Part shown: positions 52,189 through 61,882 of the stretch, piece after piece
Numbering within the stretch: position 1 is the first letter of the stretch
How the letters are laid out: the number at the start of each line of letters is the position of its first letter
Assembly: GCF_020711235.1 (NCBI RefSeq)
Contig: NZ_JAJFAV010000007.1
Coordinates: 264,852 to 328,851 of the forward strand
Direction: 5' to 3'
DNA: 64,000 nucleotides
From: Hymenobacter sp. 15J16-1T3B
GTDB lineage: Bacteria > Bacteroidota > Bacteroidia > Cytophagales > Hymenobacteraceae
Translations under genes and position numbers: made by a program
Notes under the pieces: generated by a model
Told to the model about the DNA's origin: nothing
The model's input: only the letters and a program-made list of their open reading frames with translations
The model's database searches: none

Positions 52189-53655
52189 ATGAAATTCACC
52201 ACCATCACCCCTGCCTTACCACTAGCCGTCCTGGGGATGCTTTTGCTTCTGGAAGCTCCTGCTGCCTTTGGCCAAAGCCGAAAAGTTGCCAATGCCCCTG
52301 CTTCCCCATCGGGCGGAACCACCTCCAGAACACGCCGCTACGCTGCTGCTCACCCTGCACAACCCAAACCTGTCGCCTCACACCAAGCCCCTAACCCAAC
52401 CATGGAACATTCAGTAGTCGAGCCGGCAATTGCCAGCGGAACGGTTCCGGCCACGGCCGGAGACAAATCCATTCGCCCATTCAAGGTCCAGATACCCGAA
52501 GCCGAGGTGCAGGACCTGCGCCGGCGGCTGCAGAACACGCGCTGGCCAGACAAGGAAACCGTGGCCGACGCCTCGCAAGGCGCGCAGCTAGCCAATCTTC
52601 AGGAGCTGGTCCGTTACTGGGGCAGCGGCTACGACTGGCGCAAGGGCGAGGCCAAGCTCAACGCCTTCCCGCAGTTTATTACCAGCATTGATGGGGTCGA
52701 CATGCACTTCATCCACGTGCGTTCCAAGCATCCGAACGCCATGCCGCTGCTCATCGTCCACGGCTGGCCCGGCTCGGTGTTCGAGCAGATCAAGCTCATC
52801 GAGCCGCTGACGGACCCGACCAAGCACGGGGGCAAGGCAGAGGAGGCCTTCGACGTAGTGATTCCCTCCCTGCCGGGCTTCGGCTTTTCTGCACGGCCCA
52901 CGGAACCAGGCTGGAGCGTGGAACGCATCGGCCTGGCCTACGACGTGCTCATGAAGCGTCTGGGCTACAACCGCTACGCCGCACAGGGCGGCGACTGGGG
53001 CGCGGGGGTGGTAGAGGCCATGGGCCGGCAAGCACCGGCCGGGCTGTTGGCCATCCACACCAACCTGCCCGCAGCCGTCACGCCCGAAGTAGGCGCGGCC
53101 TTGGGCGGCAATGCAACGGCCTTGGCCACTTTCTCCGAGAAGGAACGCGCCGCAATCAAGGATTTGGGCATGTACCTGCAGACTGGTGGCTTGTCTTACG
53201 CCGTGATGATGGGCGCCCGCCCGCAGGCCATTGGGTACAGCCTATCCGATTCCCCCGCGGGCCTGGCCGGGTGGATGCTCATCCACAGCGGGTTCACCAA
53301 ATGGACGTTCGGCCAGGACCCCAAGCAGACGCCTACCCGGGACGAAGTGCTGGACAACTTTTCGTTGTACTGGCTGACCAACACGGCCGCCTCAGCGGCG
53401 CGGATTTACTGGGAGCATCGCGGCAAAAGCTTGATCAGTGCGAACGATCAGAAAAGCAGCGAGATTAAGGTTCCGGTAGCCATTACGGTGTTTCCCGACG
53501 AGATTGTGCGCACCCAGGAAGCCTGGGCCCGCCGTGCTTTCCCGACCCTCAACTACTTCCACGAAGTGGACAAAGGCGGCCACTTCGCCATGTGGGAGTA
53601 CCCGGAGCTATTCGCGACCGAGTTGCGGGCGGCCTTCAAGCCCCAGCGCAAATAG
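52189..53655 (+). CDS. Secreted epoxide hydrolase (EHN + alpha/beta hydrolase)
   Basis: 488 residues. A signal peptide ending AAFGQ and a Pro/Ala-rich linker precede an EHN lid domain (RPFKVQIPEAEVQDLRRRLQNTRWPD), then the alpha/beta hydrolase. Catalytic residues: Asp269 in GGDWGAG, His465 in KGGHFAMWEYP, with oxyanion motif HGWPGS. This is the microsomal-type (mEH-like) group that opens epoxides to diols. The window has several electrophile-handling genes nearby, supporting a detoxification role. Confidence 0.9.
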   Translation: MKFTTITPALPLAVLGMLLLLEAPAAFGQSRKVANAPASPSGGTTSRTRRYAAAHPAQPKPVASHQAPNPTMEHSVVEPAIASGTVPATAGDKSIRPFKVQIPEAEVQDLRRRLQNTRWPDKETVADASQGAQLANLQELVRYWGSGYDWRKGEAKLNAFPQFITSIDGVDMHFIHVRSKHPNAMPLLIVHGWPGSVFEQIKLIEPLTDPTKHGGKAEEAFDVVIPSLPGFGFSARPTEPGWSVERIGLAYDVLMKRLGYNRYAAQGGDWGAGVVEAMGRQAPAGLLAIHTNLPAAVTPEVGAALGGNATALATFSEKERAAIKDLGMYLQTGGLSYAVMMGARPQAIGYSLSDSPAGLAGWMLIHSGFTKWTFGQDPKQTPTRDEVLDNFSLYWLTNTAASAARIYWEHRGKSLISANDQKSSEIKVPVAITVFPDEIVRTQEAWARRAFPTLNYFHEVDKGGHFAMWEYPELFATELRAAFKPQRK

Positions 53656-53819
53656 TGCCTGAGCGGCCGCGCCGCTCTTGCCCGATCATCTGGTGCTGCC
53701 AGCAGGCCTTGCTATGACTCCGCGGAGCTTTGCGTGCTCCCCGCTTCACAAGTGCGCTGGAGTATTCCGATTTGACAACCGACCCGGTGTGCAAAGTGTC
53801 AGCTCTTCTCCTTCATTCG

Positions 53820-54881
53820 ATGAAACGGAACGTAAACGCGCTTGCCAAGGGCCTGCTGGGGAGTGGCCTGGTACTCCTTTCCCTCATTGCGGGCGCGCAA
53901 CCAACCAAGCCGGGCGCCCCCGGGGAGCCTTATCCGAACAGTCCGGAAATTGCTCCCATCGGGGTGCGGATTGGGAAATACATGGAGGTAAGCGAGTCGG
54001 CCAAGGGCCCGGCCATTGATCCGGCGAAAGGGTACCGACTGGAGAAGCTCGGCCCGGGCCTGTACCTCGTTACGGACAACGCTTACCAATCCATGTTCCT
54101 GGAATACGAAACGGGGGTAGTCGTAATCGACGCGCCTCCGCCTTACGCCCAGCATATTCTGAAAGCCATTGGCGAGGTCACCCAAAAACCGATAACGCAT
54201 GTGGTGTATACGCACGATCATATTGACCACATCGGCGGCACCAAGAGCCTGAGCCTCGCTACATCCGCCACCATCATTGCCCACGAAGAGACCAAGCGTT
54301 TGCTGGCCCGCGCCAACGACCCAAACCGGCCCGTGCCGACGGTGACGTTCAAGGACAAGTACACCTTGAAGGCGGGCAGCCAGACCCTGGAGCTTTCGTA
54401 CCACGGCATTGCGCACGAGCCCGGGAATATATTTGTCTACGCCCCGGCCCAAAAAACCCTGATGGTCGTCGACGTTATTTTCCCGGGCTGGATGCCCTGG
54501 CGGCGCTTTGCCCTGGCCAAGGATATTCCCGGGTACTTCGCGCAAGTCGCGGAAATCAACGGCATGAAGTGGGACAAGCTGGTATCCGGCCACGTCGAGC
54601 GTATCGGGACCCACGCGGATGTAGCCACGCAGCTGGAGTTTATGAATGACCTGAAGGCGGCCGCACGCCAGGCCTTGCAATCCACTAAGCCCGGGGAAGG
54701 ACTCACCCCCGACGACAAAGCCAATCCTTGGGCGGTGTTTGACAACTACATCGACAGGGTCGTCATCCAGTGCATGAACACGCTGGCGCCCAAATGGTCC
54801 AAAAGGCTGGCCGGTTATGACGTCTTCATCTGGGACCAATGCTACGCCATGGAGCAAAGCCTGCGCATCGACGGGGAATAG
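53820..54881 (+). CDS. Exported metallo-beta-lactamase-fold hydrolase
   Basis: 353 residues from the ATG at 53820; an in-frame start at 53730 would disturb the signal peptide (LLGSGLVLLSLIAGAQ). The zinc motif is YTHDHIDHIGG (His132, His134, Asp136, His137), with further ligands likely in HGIAHEPGN, VVDVIFPG and SGHVER. The arrangement is typical of MBL-fold hydrolases beyond beta-lactamases; substrate unknown. It is next to the secreted epoxide hydrolase. Confidence 0.86.
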   Translation: MKRNVNALAKGLLGSGLVLLSLIAGAQPTKPGAPGEPYPNSPEIAPIGVRIGKYMEVSESAKGPAIDPAKGYRLEKLGPGLYLVTDNAYQSMFLEYETGVVVIDAPPPYAQHILKAIGEVTQKPITHVVYTHDHIDHIGGTKSLSLATSATIIAHEETKRLLARANDPNRPVPTVTFKDKYTLKAGSQTLELSYHGIAHEPGNIFVYAPAQKTLMVVDVIFPGWMPWRRFALAKDIPGYFAQVAEINGMKWDKLVSGHVERIGTHADVATQLEFMNDLKAAARQALQSTKPGEGLTPDDKANPWAVFDNYIDRVVIQCMNTLAPKWSKRLAGYDVFIWDQCYAMEQSLRIDGE

Positions 54882-55015
54882 CCAAGCATGTGCCTGCGCT
54901 CGACCGTCAGCACCAAGCCAGCCAGCTGAATACGGCGGGCAATCAGTCGGGGCACGCGTAGCCAGCTTGCCGGAATGGAGCTTCATAAGAGGCTGCTGGC
55001 TGGCCCGCACTCAGC

Positions 55016-56146
55016 ATGGCCCGGCGGCGCCGCGCGTTGACAATGCAAACAACGAAGGGCATGAACCTCCACTATGATCGAAGACCCTTTCTGAGCGGGG
55101 CGGCGCCGAAGGTAGCAGCGGCTAAGCTCCGCTTCCCCGACCTGCTGGCGCTGTTTTCCGCTCCTGCCCCGGCCACGCCGGCCGCGGATGGAGCACTCAC
55201 GGCGCTGGACAACGCCTCTGAATGGCTCAATTCGCCCCCGCTGACTGCAGCCGGTTTGCGCGGAAAAGTCGTCCTGATTGACTTCTGGACCTACACCTGC
55301 ATCAACTGGCTGCGCACCCTGCCTTACCTGCGGGCTTGGCACCGGCAATACCAGGCGCAAGGATTGGTCCTGGTGGGCGTGCACGCGCCGGAATTTTCCT
55401 TTGAGCACGACTTAGGTAATGTGCAGCGGGCCATTCAGGAGTTGGGCGTCGATTTCCCCGTGGCCATAGATAATGACTTTGGCATCTGGCGAGCCTTCGA
55501 TAATCAGTATTGGCCCGCAGTGTATTTGCTGGATGGCCAAGGTCGGATTCGCCACCAGCAATTCGGGGAGGGCAATTACCACAGCCTGGGCCCGAAAATC
55601 CAGGAGCTTCTCCAGGAGACGGGGCGCAACAGTAGCGTCGAGCAGCCCCTGCCCGTGGTTGCCCGAGGCATAGAAGCCGCCGCCGATTGGGGCAACTTGC
55701 AGTCCTGGGAAACCTACGTGGGGCACAGCCACGCCAAGCGCTTTGCCTCCCCGGAAGGCAAACACCTGGGGGAGCCGTATCCCTACACCGCCCCCGCTCA
55801 GCTGGCGCCCAACCACTGGGCGCTGTCGGGTACGTGGACGATGGAACCAGGAGCGGCGCAGCTCAATGCGCCCCACGGAGGCATTTCGTTCCGCTTCCAC
55901 GCGCGGGATTTGCACCTCGTGATGGGCACGGCCGTGCCCGACACGCCGGCGCGGTTCCGGGTGAGCCTTGACGGGCAGCCGCCCGGCTCCGGTCATGGCC
56001 TCGACGTGGATGACCAGGGAAACGGCACCGTGACTTACCCCAGGCTGTACCAGCTAATTCGACAACCCGAAACAGGCTCGGACCACCAATTCGGGGTGGA
56101 GTTTTTAGATGCCGGGGTGAAGGTTTTCGCCTTCACCTTCGGCTAA
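55016..56146 (+). CDS. DipZ-like redoxin with C-terminal carbohydrate-binding-type domain, second active-site Cys replaced by Trp
   Basis: 376 residues from the ATG at 55016; ATGs at 55043 and 55061 are alternatives. The thioredoxin-like domain contains IDFWTYTCINWLRTLPYLRAW; in DipZ/CcdA-fusion relatives this is TCINCxRTLPY, so Cys95 stays and Trp98 replaces the resolving cysteine. The second half (WALSGTWTMEPGAAQLNAPHGGISFRFHARDLHLVMG) resembles the DipZ C-terminal beta-sandwich. The start carries a weak RRPFLSG twin-arginine-like motif. Without a membrane DipZ part, it is a soluble, possibly exported protein. Confidence 0.8.
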   Translation: MARRRRALTMQTTKGMNLHYDRRPFLSGAAPKVAAAKLRFPDLLALFSAPAPATPAADGALTALDNASEWLNSPPLTAAGLRGKVVLIDFWTYTCINWLRTLPYLRAWHRQYQAQGLVLVGVHAPEFSFEHDLGNVQRAIQELGVDFPVAIDNDFGIWRAFDNQYWPAVYLLDGQGRIRHQQFGEGNYHSLGPKIQELLQETGRNSSVEQPLPVVARGIEAAADWGNLQSWETYVGHSHAKRFASPEGKHLGEPYPYTAPAQLAPNHWALSGTWTMEPGAAQLNAPHGGISFRFHARDLHLVMGTAVPDTPARFRVSLDGQPPGSGHGLDVDDQGNGTVTYPRLYQLIRQPETGSDHQFGVEFLDAGVKVFAFTFG

Positions 56147-56237
56147 CCTGCTCGTCCTTTCAGCAGCGCCTGCAGCCGTGGAGCGTCCTCCATCAGGCAG
56201 TTGAAGAGCTTGTTAAAACCTTAACCGAAGAGATGTT

Positions 56238-56930
56238 ATGGACACAGCAAAAAGCGCAGCCGCAGAAGCGGTTGACATGAAGCTCGAAGTCGTGGTAATC
56301 GGCGTGGCCGACGTCGACCGGGCGAAGGCGTTCTACACCAAGCTAGGCTGGCGGCTTGACGCCGACTTTGTGAAGGGCGAGGACTTCCGCGTCGTGCAGG
56401 TGACGCCCTACCACTCGGGAGCTTCCGTAATTTTTGGCAAGAACGTTACCGCCACCAAGCCCGGTGCGGTAGACAGCTTAGTACTCGCCGTGGCCGACAT
56501 CGACGCCGCCCGTGCGGAGTTGGTCGCCCGGGGCGTGGCCGTGAGCGAGGTCTTTCACTACGCCGGCGGCCCCTTCAACAACGCCATCAACCCGCCGCGC
56601 GTGAGCGGCCGCGACCCGCAGGGGCACCCCTACTACACCTTTGCCTCCTTCCAAGACCCGGACGGCAACGGCTGGCTGCTTCAGGAGGTCAAGACGCGGC
56701 TGCCCGGCCGGGAATGGGCGCCGGTCCTGCAAACCGCTGACGTAGCCACCCTGACCGCGCTGCTCCGCGAGACGGCGGAGCAACACGACGTGCATGGCAA
56801 GGCGCACGGTGAGCATCAGTGGTGGGACTGGTACGCGCCCTACCTGAGCGCGCGGGAGCAAGGAAGCAGCCCGGAAGCCGCCGCCGCCGCCGCGAATCAC
56901 CACATGGAAGAAGTACTCCTGAAAGTGTAA
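56238..56930 (+). CDS. VOC-family (glyoxalase/bleomycin-resistance fold) protein
   Basis: 230 residues. The N-terminal VOC domain begins LEVVVIGVADVDRAKAFYTKLGWRLDADF, with a second half-repeat DSLVLAVADIDAARAELVARGVAVSEVFHY ending SFQDPDGNGWLLQE. Metal-ligand positions are not certain because the first His/Glu is weak. An extra C-terminal region (about 70 residues, His/Gln/Trp-rich) is unusual. First gene of a three-gene run with a peroxiredoxin-like gene 12 bp downstream. Confidence 0.85.
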   Translation: MDTAKSAAAEAVDMKLEVVVIGVADVDRAKAFYTKLGWRLDADFVKGEDFRVVQVTPYHSGASVIFGKNVTATKPGAVDSLVLAVADIDAARAELVARGVAVSEVFHYAGGPFNNAINPPRVSGRDPQGHPYYTFASFQDPDGNGWLLQEVKTRLPGREWAPVLQTADVATLTALLRETAEQHDVHGKAHGEHQWWDWYAPYLSAREQGSSPEAAAAAANHHMEEVLLKV

Positions 56931-56942
56931 CGCAACGGTACC

Positions 56943-57539
56943 ATGCGAGCGGACCTGATACCCGGGGCGAGGTTCCCCGATTACAAGCTGACTGACCACA
57001 CGGCCACCCGGCGCACGCTCTCCGAATTGCAAGGAACCGACCCGCTGGTGCTCGTGCTCAGCCGCGGCGGCTACTGCCCCAAGGACCGCCGCCAACACGA
57101 AGGGCTGGTGCAGCTGCACCGCGAGTTGGAGGTGGGCTATTGTCGCATGGTCACCATCAGCACCGACACCATTGTCGAGACGAACGAGTTCCGCACCGGC
57201 ATGGGCGCTCACTGGCCCTTCCTCTCCGACGCCAGACGCCTGGTGCAGCAGGATCTTGACATTGCTGAGTACACCGATCCGGCGCACAACCCCATGATTC
57301 CGCACGTGATTGTGCTGGAGCCCGGGCTGATCATCTACAAGATTTACAACGGCTACTGGTTTTTCGGCCGCCCCACGGTGGAAGAGTTGCGCCAAGACCT
57401 GCGGACCGTAACCAAGAAATGCCGGCCGGATTGGGACATTACCACGCCCGCCCTCAAAGCCGCCTGGGAGCAAAACCGCAAGGAGCTGTTTCATCCCTAC
57501 GGCGAGTCGTACGTCCACGCGCTTAGCGAGCAATCCTAG
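56943..57539 (+). CDS. Peroxiredoxin-like redoxin
   Basis: 198 residues with an AhpC/TSA-type fold. A single likely peroxidatic cysteine, Cys45 in SRGGYCPKDRRQ, in the place of the usual PxxxTxxC. No resolving CxxC. LSDARRLVQQDLDIAEYTDPAHNPMIPHVIVLEPGLIIYKIYNGYWF follows the peroxiredoxin pattern. It is co-transcribed with the VOC gene upstream and the flavin reductase downstream (42 bp), suggesting a detoxification or redox relay. Confidence 0.85.
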   Translation: MRADLIPGARFPDYKLTDHTATRRTLSELQGTDPLVLVLSRGGYCPKDRRQHEGLVQLHRELEVGYCRMVTISTDTIVETNEFRTGMGAHWPFLSDARRLVQQDLDIAEYTDPAHNPMIPHVIVLEPGLIIYKIYNGYWFFGRPTVEELRQDLRTVTKKCRPDWDITTPALKAAWEQNRKELFHPYGESYVHALSEQS

Positions 57540-57581
57540 GCGTCGGAAGCAAGTAGGTGCTGCCGCCTTATTATTACGCCC

Positions 57582-58976
57582 ATGGAAGCACTGGAGCAGT
57601 ACGACGCCGCTATCATCGGTGTAGGCCAGGCCGGGCAGCCGCTGGCCCTGGCCCTGGCCAAGCACGGCTGGAAAACCGCCATCGTTGAAAAGGCCTACCT
57701 GGGTGGCACCTGCATCAATTACGGCTGTACCCCCACCAAAACCCTGATTGCGTCGGCCGAGGCAGCCTATTCCGCCCGGCGCGCCAGCGTGTACGGCATT
57801 GGCCTCGACCACGTGCGGGTGCACTGGCAGGAGGTAAAGGCCCGCAAACGTGCCATCGTCGAAACCTTTCGGCAGAGCATTGCCAACCGCTTTGCCCAGG
57901 CCGAAAACCTGACGCTGCTGCGGGGCGAGGCGTCGTTTACTTCCCCCCGTTCTTTGAGCGTACGAGCCGCCGACGGGCTAACCCGTTCCATCACGGCCGA
58001 CCGAATATTCATCAACACCGGGGTGCGCCCGCAAACGCCGCCCCTGCCCGGCCTGGATTCGGTGCCGTGGCTTACGTCGACCACCGTGATGGAGCTGGAC
58101 GAGCTGCCGCCGCACCTGCTTATTCTGGGCGGCGGGTACGTGGCCTTAGAATTCGGGCAGCTGTTTCGCCGCTTGGGCAGCGAGGTGACCATCGTGGAGC
58201 GCGGCTCGCAACTCCTGCGCCGCGAAGACCCGGAAATTGCCGGGGAACTGCGCAACATTCTAGCGGCGGAAGGCATTGTTTTTCACTTGGATACCCACGT
58301 GGAGCAAGTGAGCCGCGATTCGGCCGGCCACATCACGCTGCACCTGAAAACCGCCGACACGACCCAGCAGGTGACGGGAACCCACCTGCTGGTCGCTGTA
58401 GGCGTAGCGCCGGATACGGCGGTCCTGAACTTGTCGGCGGCCAACGTGCAGACGGATGAGCACGGCTACATCCGGGTCGATGAACGGTTGGCGACGACCC
58501 AGCCGGGCATCTACGCCCTGGGCGACGTGAAGGGCGGCCCGCAGTTCACCCACATTTCCTACGACGATTACCGCATCGTGCTGGCGCAGCTGCTGGGCAC
58601 TGCGGAGGCTACCACGACGGGCCGCATGATTCCCTACACCGCCTTCACCGACCCGCAACTCGCCCACGTGGGCTTGCATGAAAAGGAAGCCACGGACCTG
58701 GGGTATTCGGTAAAAATTGCCTCCATTCCCATGACCTACGTGGCCCGGGCCCTGGAAACGGACCAGGACAAGGGCTTGATGAAAGCGGTTATCGACCGCA
58801 GCACCAACCAGATCCTGGGCGCCACCGTGCTGGCCACGCAAGGCGGCGAAATAATGGCCATGCTTCAGATTGCCATGATGGGCAAACTGCCTTACACCGC
58901 CCTGCGGGACGGCACATTCGCTCACCCCACCCTGGCGGAATCCCTCAACACTCTTTTCAGTAGCCTGAAAGAATAG
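57582..58976 (+). CDS. Mercuric-reductase-like FAD/NAD(P) disulfide oxidoreductase
   Basis: 464 residues. FAD motif GVGQAGQPLALALAKHG, redox-active CINYGC (Cys44, Cys49) in GGTCINYGCTPTKTLIA, NAD(P) motif GGGYVALEFGQLF, second FAD motif GIYALGDVKG, and the C-terminal dimerisation domain with AHPTLAESLN. It lacks an N-terminal HMA domain and the C-terminal Cys pair of true MerA, so mercury reduction is unlikely. It may supply electrons to the co-transcribed peroxiredoxin. Confidence 0.9.
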   Translation: MEALEQYDAAIIGVGQAGQPLALALAKHGWKTAIVEKAYLGGTCINYGCTPTKTLIASAEAAYSARRASVYGIGLDHVRVHWQEVKARKRAIVETFRQSIANRFAQAENLTLLRGEASFTSPRSLSVRAADGLTRSITADRIFINTGVRPQTPPLPGLDSVPWLTSTTVMELDELPPHLLILGGGYVALEFGQLFRRLGSEVTIVERGSQLLRREDPEIAGELRNILAAEGIVFHLDTHVEQVSRDSAGHITLHLKTADTTQQVTGTHLLVAVGVAPDTAVLNLSAANVQTDEHGYIRVDERLATTQPGIYALGDVKGGPQFTHISYDDYRIVLAQLLGTAEATTTGRMIPYTAFTDPQLAHVGLHEKEATDLGYSVKIASIPMTYVARALETDQDKGLMKAVIDRSTNQILGATVLATQGGEIMAMLQIAMMGKLPYTALRDGTFAHPTLAESLNTLFSSLKE

Positions 58977-59129
58977 CCCCAACCCGGGCTTGGTTGATAG
59001 GCGGAATTTCCTCCCCCCTTTTATGCCCGTCGTCTAGCTCTCCGACTAAAGTCCCCGCTATTTCGGCGTGGCGGGCGCAAATTGGAGCCCGCCCACCACC
59101 CCAGGCTTCCAGCCAAGCCACCGGCCAGT

Positions 59130-61106
59130 TTATGGCTGTCTGCTAATTCCCAATCGGGCAATCTTCGCTTCCAACGTGGTCGGCTTGATGTTGAGCAGTT
59201 CGGCCGCTCCTTTTTGGCCGCGAATACGGTAGTTGGCTTGCTGCAGCGCGGCCATTACGTTTTCCCGCTCGGCTTGCTTGTGCGGCTTGACAATGGTCAC
59301 CACGGCGGAAAGCCCGTTTGGCGCGGGCTCCGCTGCCAACGGTTCCACCAACGACACGACCGGGCCTGGGGCCATGATGGCCGCCCGTTCCAGCAGGTGC
59401 TCCAGCTCCCGGATGTTGCCCGGCCAGTGATAGGTTTGCATTTGCTGCAGCGACGCATCGGAAATGCCCGCCAGCTTCTTGCCGAGCTTCTTGGCTATTC
59501 TGTGCAGGAAAAAGGTGATAAGCGCCGGCAGGTCTTCTTTCCGCTCGCGCAGCGGGGGCAAGTGAATGGGAAAGACGTTCAGGCGGTAGTACAAGTCGGC
59601 CCGGAACCGGCCTTCGCTTACTTCCTGCTGCAGGTTGCGGTTGGTGGCCGCGATGATGCGCACGTCGCAGGGAATGGTACCGCTGCCGCCGATGCGCTCA
59701 ATTTCTTTTTCCTGCAGCACGCGTAGCAACTTGGTTTGCAGCTCCAGCGGCATTTCCCCGATTTCGTCGAGGAAGATGGTGCCGTTGTGGGCCAGCTCGA
59801 ACTTGCCGATGCGTTTTTCCGTGGCGCCGGTGAAGCTGCCCTTTTCGTGGCCGAACAACTCCGATTCGATCAGCTGGGGCGGCAAGGCGGCGCAATTCAC
59901 TTTGATCAGGGCTTTGGTGCGCCGCTTGGAGCGGTTATGCACGGCCCGGGCAATAAGTTCTTTGCCGGTGCCCGTTTCCCCAAGGATCAACACGGTGTAA
60001 TCGGTTGGGGAAACTTGGTTCAGGGCTTCAAACACCTTGGTCAGCAGCGGACTTTCGCCGATGATTTCTTCGAAGTTGGCACTGGTCTTTACCTCTTCCA
60101 GCAGATAGCTGTTTTCCTGACGCAATTGCTCGCTCAACTGCTCGATGCGGTCAAACGCCATCAGGCGGTCAACGGTAATGGTCAGGGACGGCTGCAGCTG
60201 CTGCGCCAGGCGCAAATGCTGCAGTTGGAACCCGTTGGCCTGCCGGCTGAAAAACGAGATGTTAAAGTCCCCGTTATGCGCCGTCTGCAAGGGCAGCATC
60301 ATATTGGATTTCAACCGAAAGGTTTTGGCTATCAACCGTTTTAGCGGATTGGTCCGGCACAGCTCTTTAAACTCGTTCCCGTTGTAAAAGGCCAAATGGT
60401 TGGCCGGAGCCTGGGCGCGGATAAGTTGATATTGCTGCAGCGTGATGTTGTTCATTCGGAAAAAATCGTCGGCCCAGATGGTCTGGTATTCATCCAGCCC
60501 CACCCGGAAAAAGCTGCACGAGCGAAAGGCATTCAACGCCTGCTCTTTCTCAAGCCCCATGATGATGTAGTCGAAGGGGATGAACGACTGGAACTCACGC
60601 GCTATATCCAACAAGCGCTTCGACCACCCCTCGCCCGACGAAAAAGCATTGATCAAGCGGATTTGCAGCGCCTGCTCGTTGCGGATGCGCTCCTCCTCCC
60701 CGTGGAGGTGGCGGTACTGCGCAATTTTGAGGGCGACCAGCACGTCTATTTCGCGCACCGGCTTGGTCAGACAGTCATAGGCATGACTAAACTTGTTGGC
60801 ATCCCGCTCGCTAGAGTCGGCTGTAGCTGCTAGGTACACCACAGGGATGTGCGCCTCGGTGAGTTGTCGCCCCAACTCGTTGCCCTTGCGGGGGCCATTC
60901 AGATCCAAATCGAGTAGTACCACGTCGGGGCGCTCCTGAAGTAAGAGCTCTAACGCAGATACTTCCGCGGGATGGAGTTGGGTGACGACATAGCCCCCCG
61001 CCTTTTCCAGGATTTGCTGCAAATCCTGCGCTGTGGCAACATCTCGCTCGATAATCAGCACCCGTTGTTGCGCAGTAGGTTGTAAGGACCAGTTGCTGGT
61101 GAACAT
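59130..61106 (-). CDS. Sigma-54-dependent transcriptional activator with receiver and GAF-like domains
   Basis: 658 residues. Receiver ([17 protein letters not shown], Asp in LLDLDLNG, Lys in CLTKPV), a long GAF-like sensor region (residues about 140-340), then the AAA+ domain: Walker A GETGTGKE near 379, GSFTGA loop in [11 protein letters not shown] (Ser replaces the Ala of GAFTGA), Walker [10 protein letters not shown], and Fis-type HTH ([23 protein letters not shown]). It needs sigma-54 to open promoters. No partner kinase is adjacent. Convergent with the flavin reductase. Confidence 0.92.
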   Translation of the reverse strand: MFTSNWSLQPTAQQRVLIIERDVATAQDLQQILEKAGGYVVTQLHPAEVSALELLLQERPDVVLLDLDLNGPRKGNELGRQLTEAHIPVVYLAATADSSERDANKFSHAYDCLTKPVREIDVLVALKIAQYRHLHGEEERIRNEQALQIRLINAFSSGEGWSKRLLDIAREFQSFIPFDYIIMGLEKEQALNAFRSCSFFRVGLDEYQTIWADDFFRMNNITLQQYQLIRAQAPANHLAFYNGNEFKELCRTNPLKRLIAKTFRLKSNMMLPLQTAHNGDFNISFFSRQANGFQLQHLRLAQQLQPSLTITVDRLMAFDRIEQLSEQLRQENSYLLEEVKTSANFEEIIGESPLLTKVFEALNQVSPTDYTVLILGETGTGKELIARAVHNRSKRRTKALIKVNCAALPPQLIESELFGHEKGSFTGATEKRIGKFELAHNGTIFLDEIGEMPLELQTKLLRVLQEKEIERIGGSGTIPCDVRIIAATNRNLQQEVSEGRFRADLYYRLNVFPIHLPPLRERKEDLPALITFFLHRIAKKLGKKLAGISDASLQQMQTYHWPGNIRELEHLLERAAIMAPGPVVSLVEPLAAEPAPNGLSAVVTIVKPHKQAERENVMAALQQANYRIRGQKGAAELLNIKPTTLEAKIARLGISRQP

Positions 61107-61773
61107 GTTGGGGAAGGTTGCAATGGTGTTGGTGTGGCTCGGGAGTGTCAGCAGCCGTTGGTTGTGCCAACGTCATTTGGGTAAGCTTTCCAGGGCACAA
61201 TGGCTGGTGGCGTGCATTCGGAGCGCATGCAAGCAGATAAAATCAGGAGAATGTACCAGCTCGAAACCCAATCATCGAGGTGCCCTTTCCATTCTGCCAT
61301 TCGGCGGCAGATACATTCAAATCCGCATCATGTAGGCCAACGGATTGGCAGTTGGGCAAAGCTCCTAGATAAATGTAATTTATTTTACAATAAATACACC
61401 TATTTCAAGCCACACTTATTTAGAGAAGCTCATCTACCCTTGCAGCTAGAAAGCAAAGGTTTCGTTGGCACAAAGCATCGGCGGTACCGGGCCTCCATTT
61501 TATTGGAGGGAATAAGTTGAGGCTACATCTTCTTGGAGCCACTGTAGCACGCTTTTGCTGCCCGCCAAGGTTGTTGAAACGCATTAGCAGCCGCTGGCCC
61601 TCTATTCTGGTGCATGGAGGCCTTCTGGCACAGCTGTTGTCGCCAAACATCTGGGCTAGCTACTCTGTCGCCCGGCGCTTTTGCGTGTCTGAGTGCCCAA
61701 AGCCTGCTCGGTGCTTCACCCGCCTCAGGTAACGACTCGGTCATCATACCGCTGACCAGGTCCTGTCGTGAAA

Positions 61774-61789
61774 AGTGATGTAAGTCACA
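61774..61789. promoter_or_regulatory. Crp-type binding site, upstream site of the yceI operon
   Basis: AGTGA-tgtaag-TCACA, one mismatch from the CRP consensus TGTGA-N6-TCACA, 93 bp before the yceI-like ATG. It is 38 bp from a second, better site. Confidence 0.6.
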
Positions 61790-61811
61790 TCCTTAATGAC
61801 TTGACTGCGAA

Positions 61812-61827
61812 TGTGATGTACATCACA
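61812..61827. promoter_or_regulatory. Crp-type binding site, downstream site of the yceI operon
   Basis: TGTGATGTACATCACA, a perfect 16-bp palindrome matching TGTGA-N6-TCACA, 55 bp before the yceI-like ATG. Its position could act as an activator or repressor site. Confidence 0.75.
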
Positions 61828-61882
61828 CTATCCGACAAGGCAAGCCCCTGAACTTTGAGTTGTTCATTCAAAAGAAGCACAA

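Larger units (their letters stand above)
61107..61882. other. Long intergenic region upstream of yceI-like gene
   Basis: About 775 bp, divergent promoters. It is locally AT-rich at 61340-61440, and the region immediately before yceI holds two Crp-type palindromes (separate entries). No coding frame with a recognisable domain was found. Confidence 0.5.

Noticed and set aside
57582..58976. Calling the flavin reductase a mercuric reductase (merA)
   Set aside because: It lacks the C-terminal cysteine pair and the HMA domain, and no other mercury gene is nearby.
61626..61640. TGGCACAGCTGTTGT, a sigma-54-like element upstream of the yceI gene
   Set aside because: The -12 GC dinucleotide is replaced by GT, and the spacing to the start is long (about 240 bp), so it does not meet the invariant positions.
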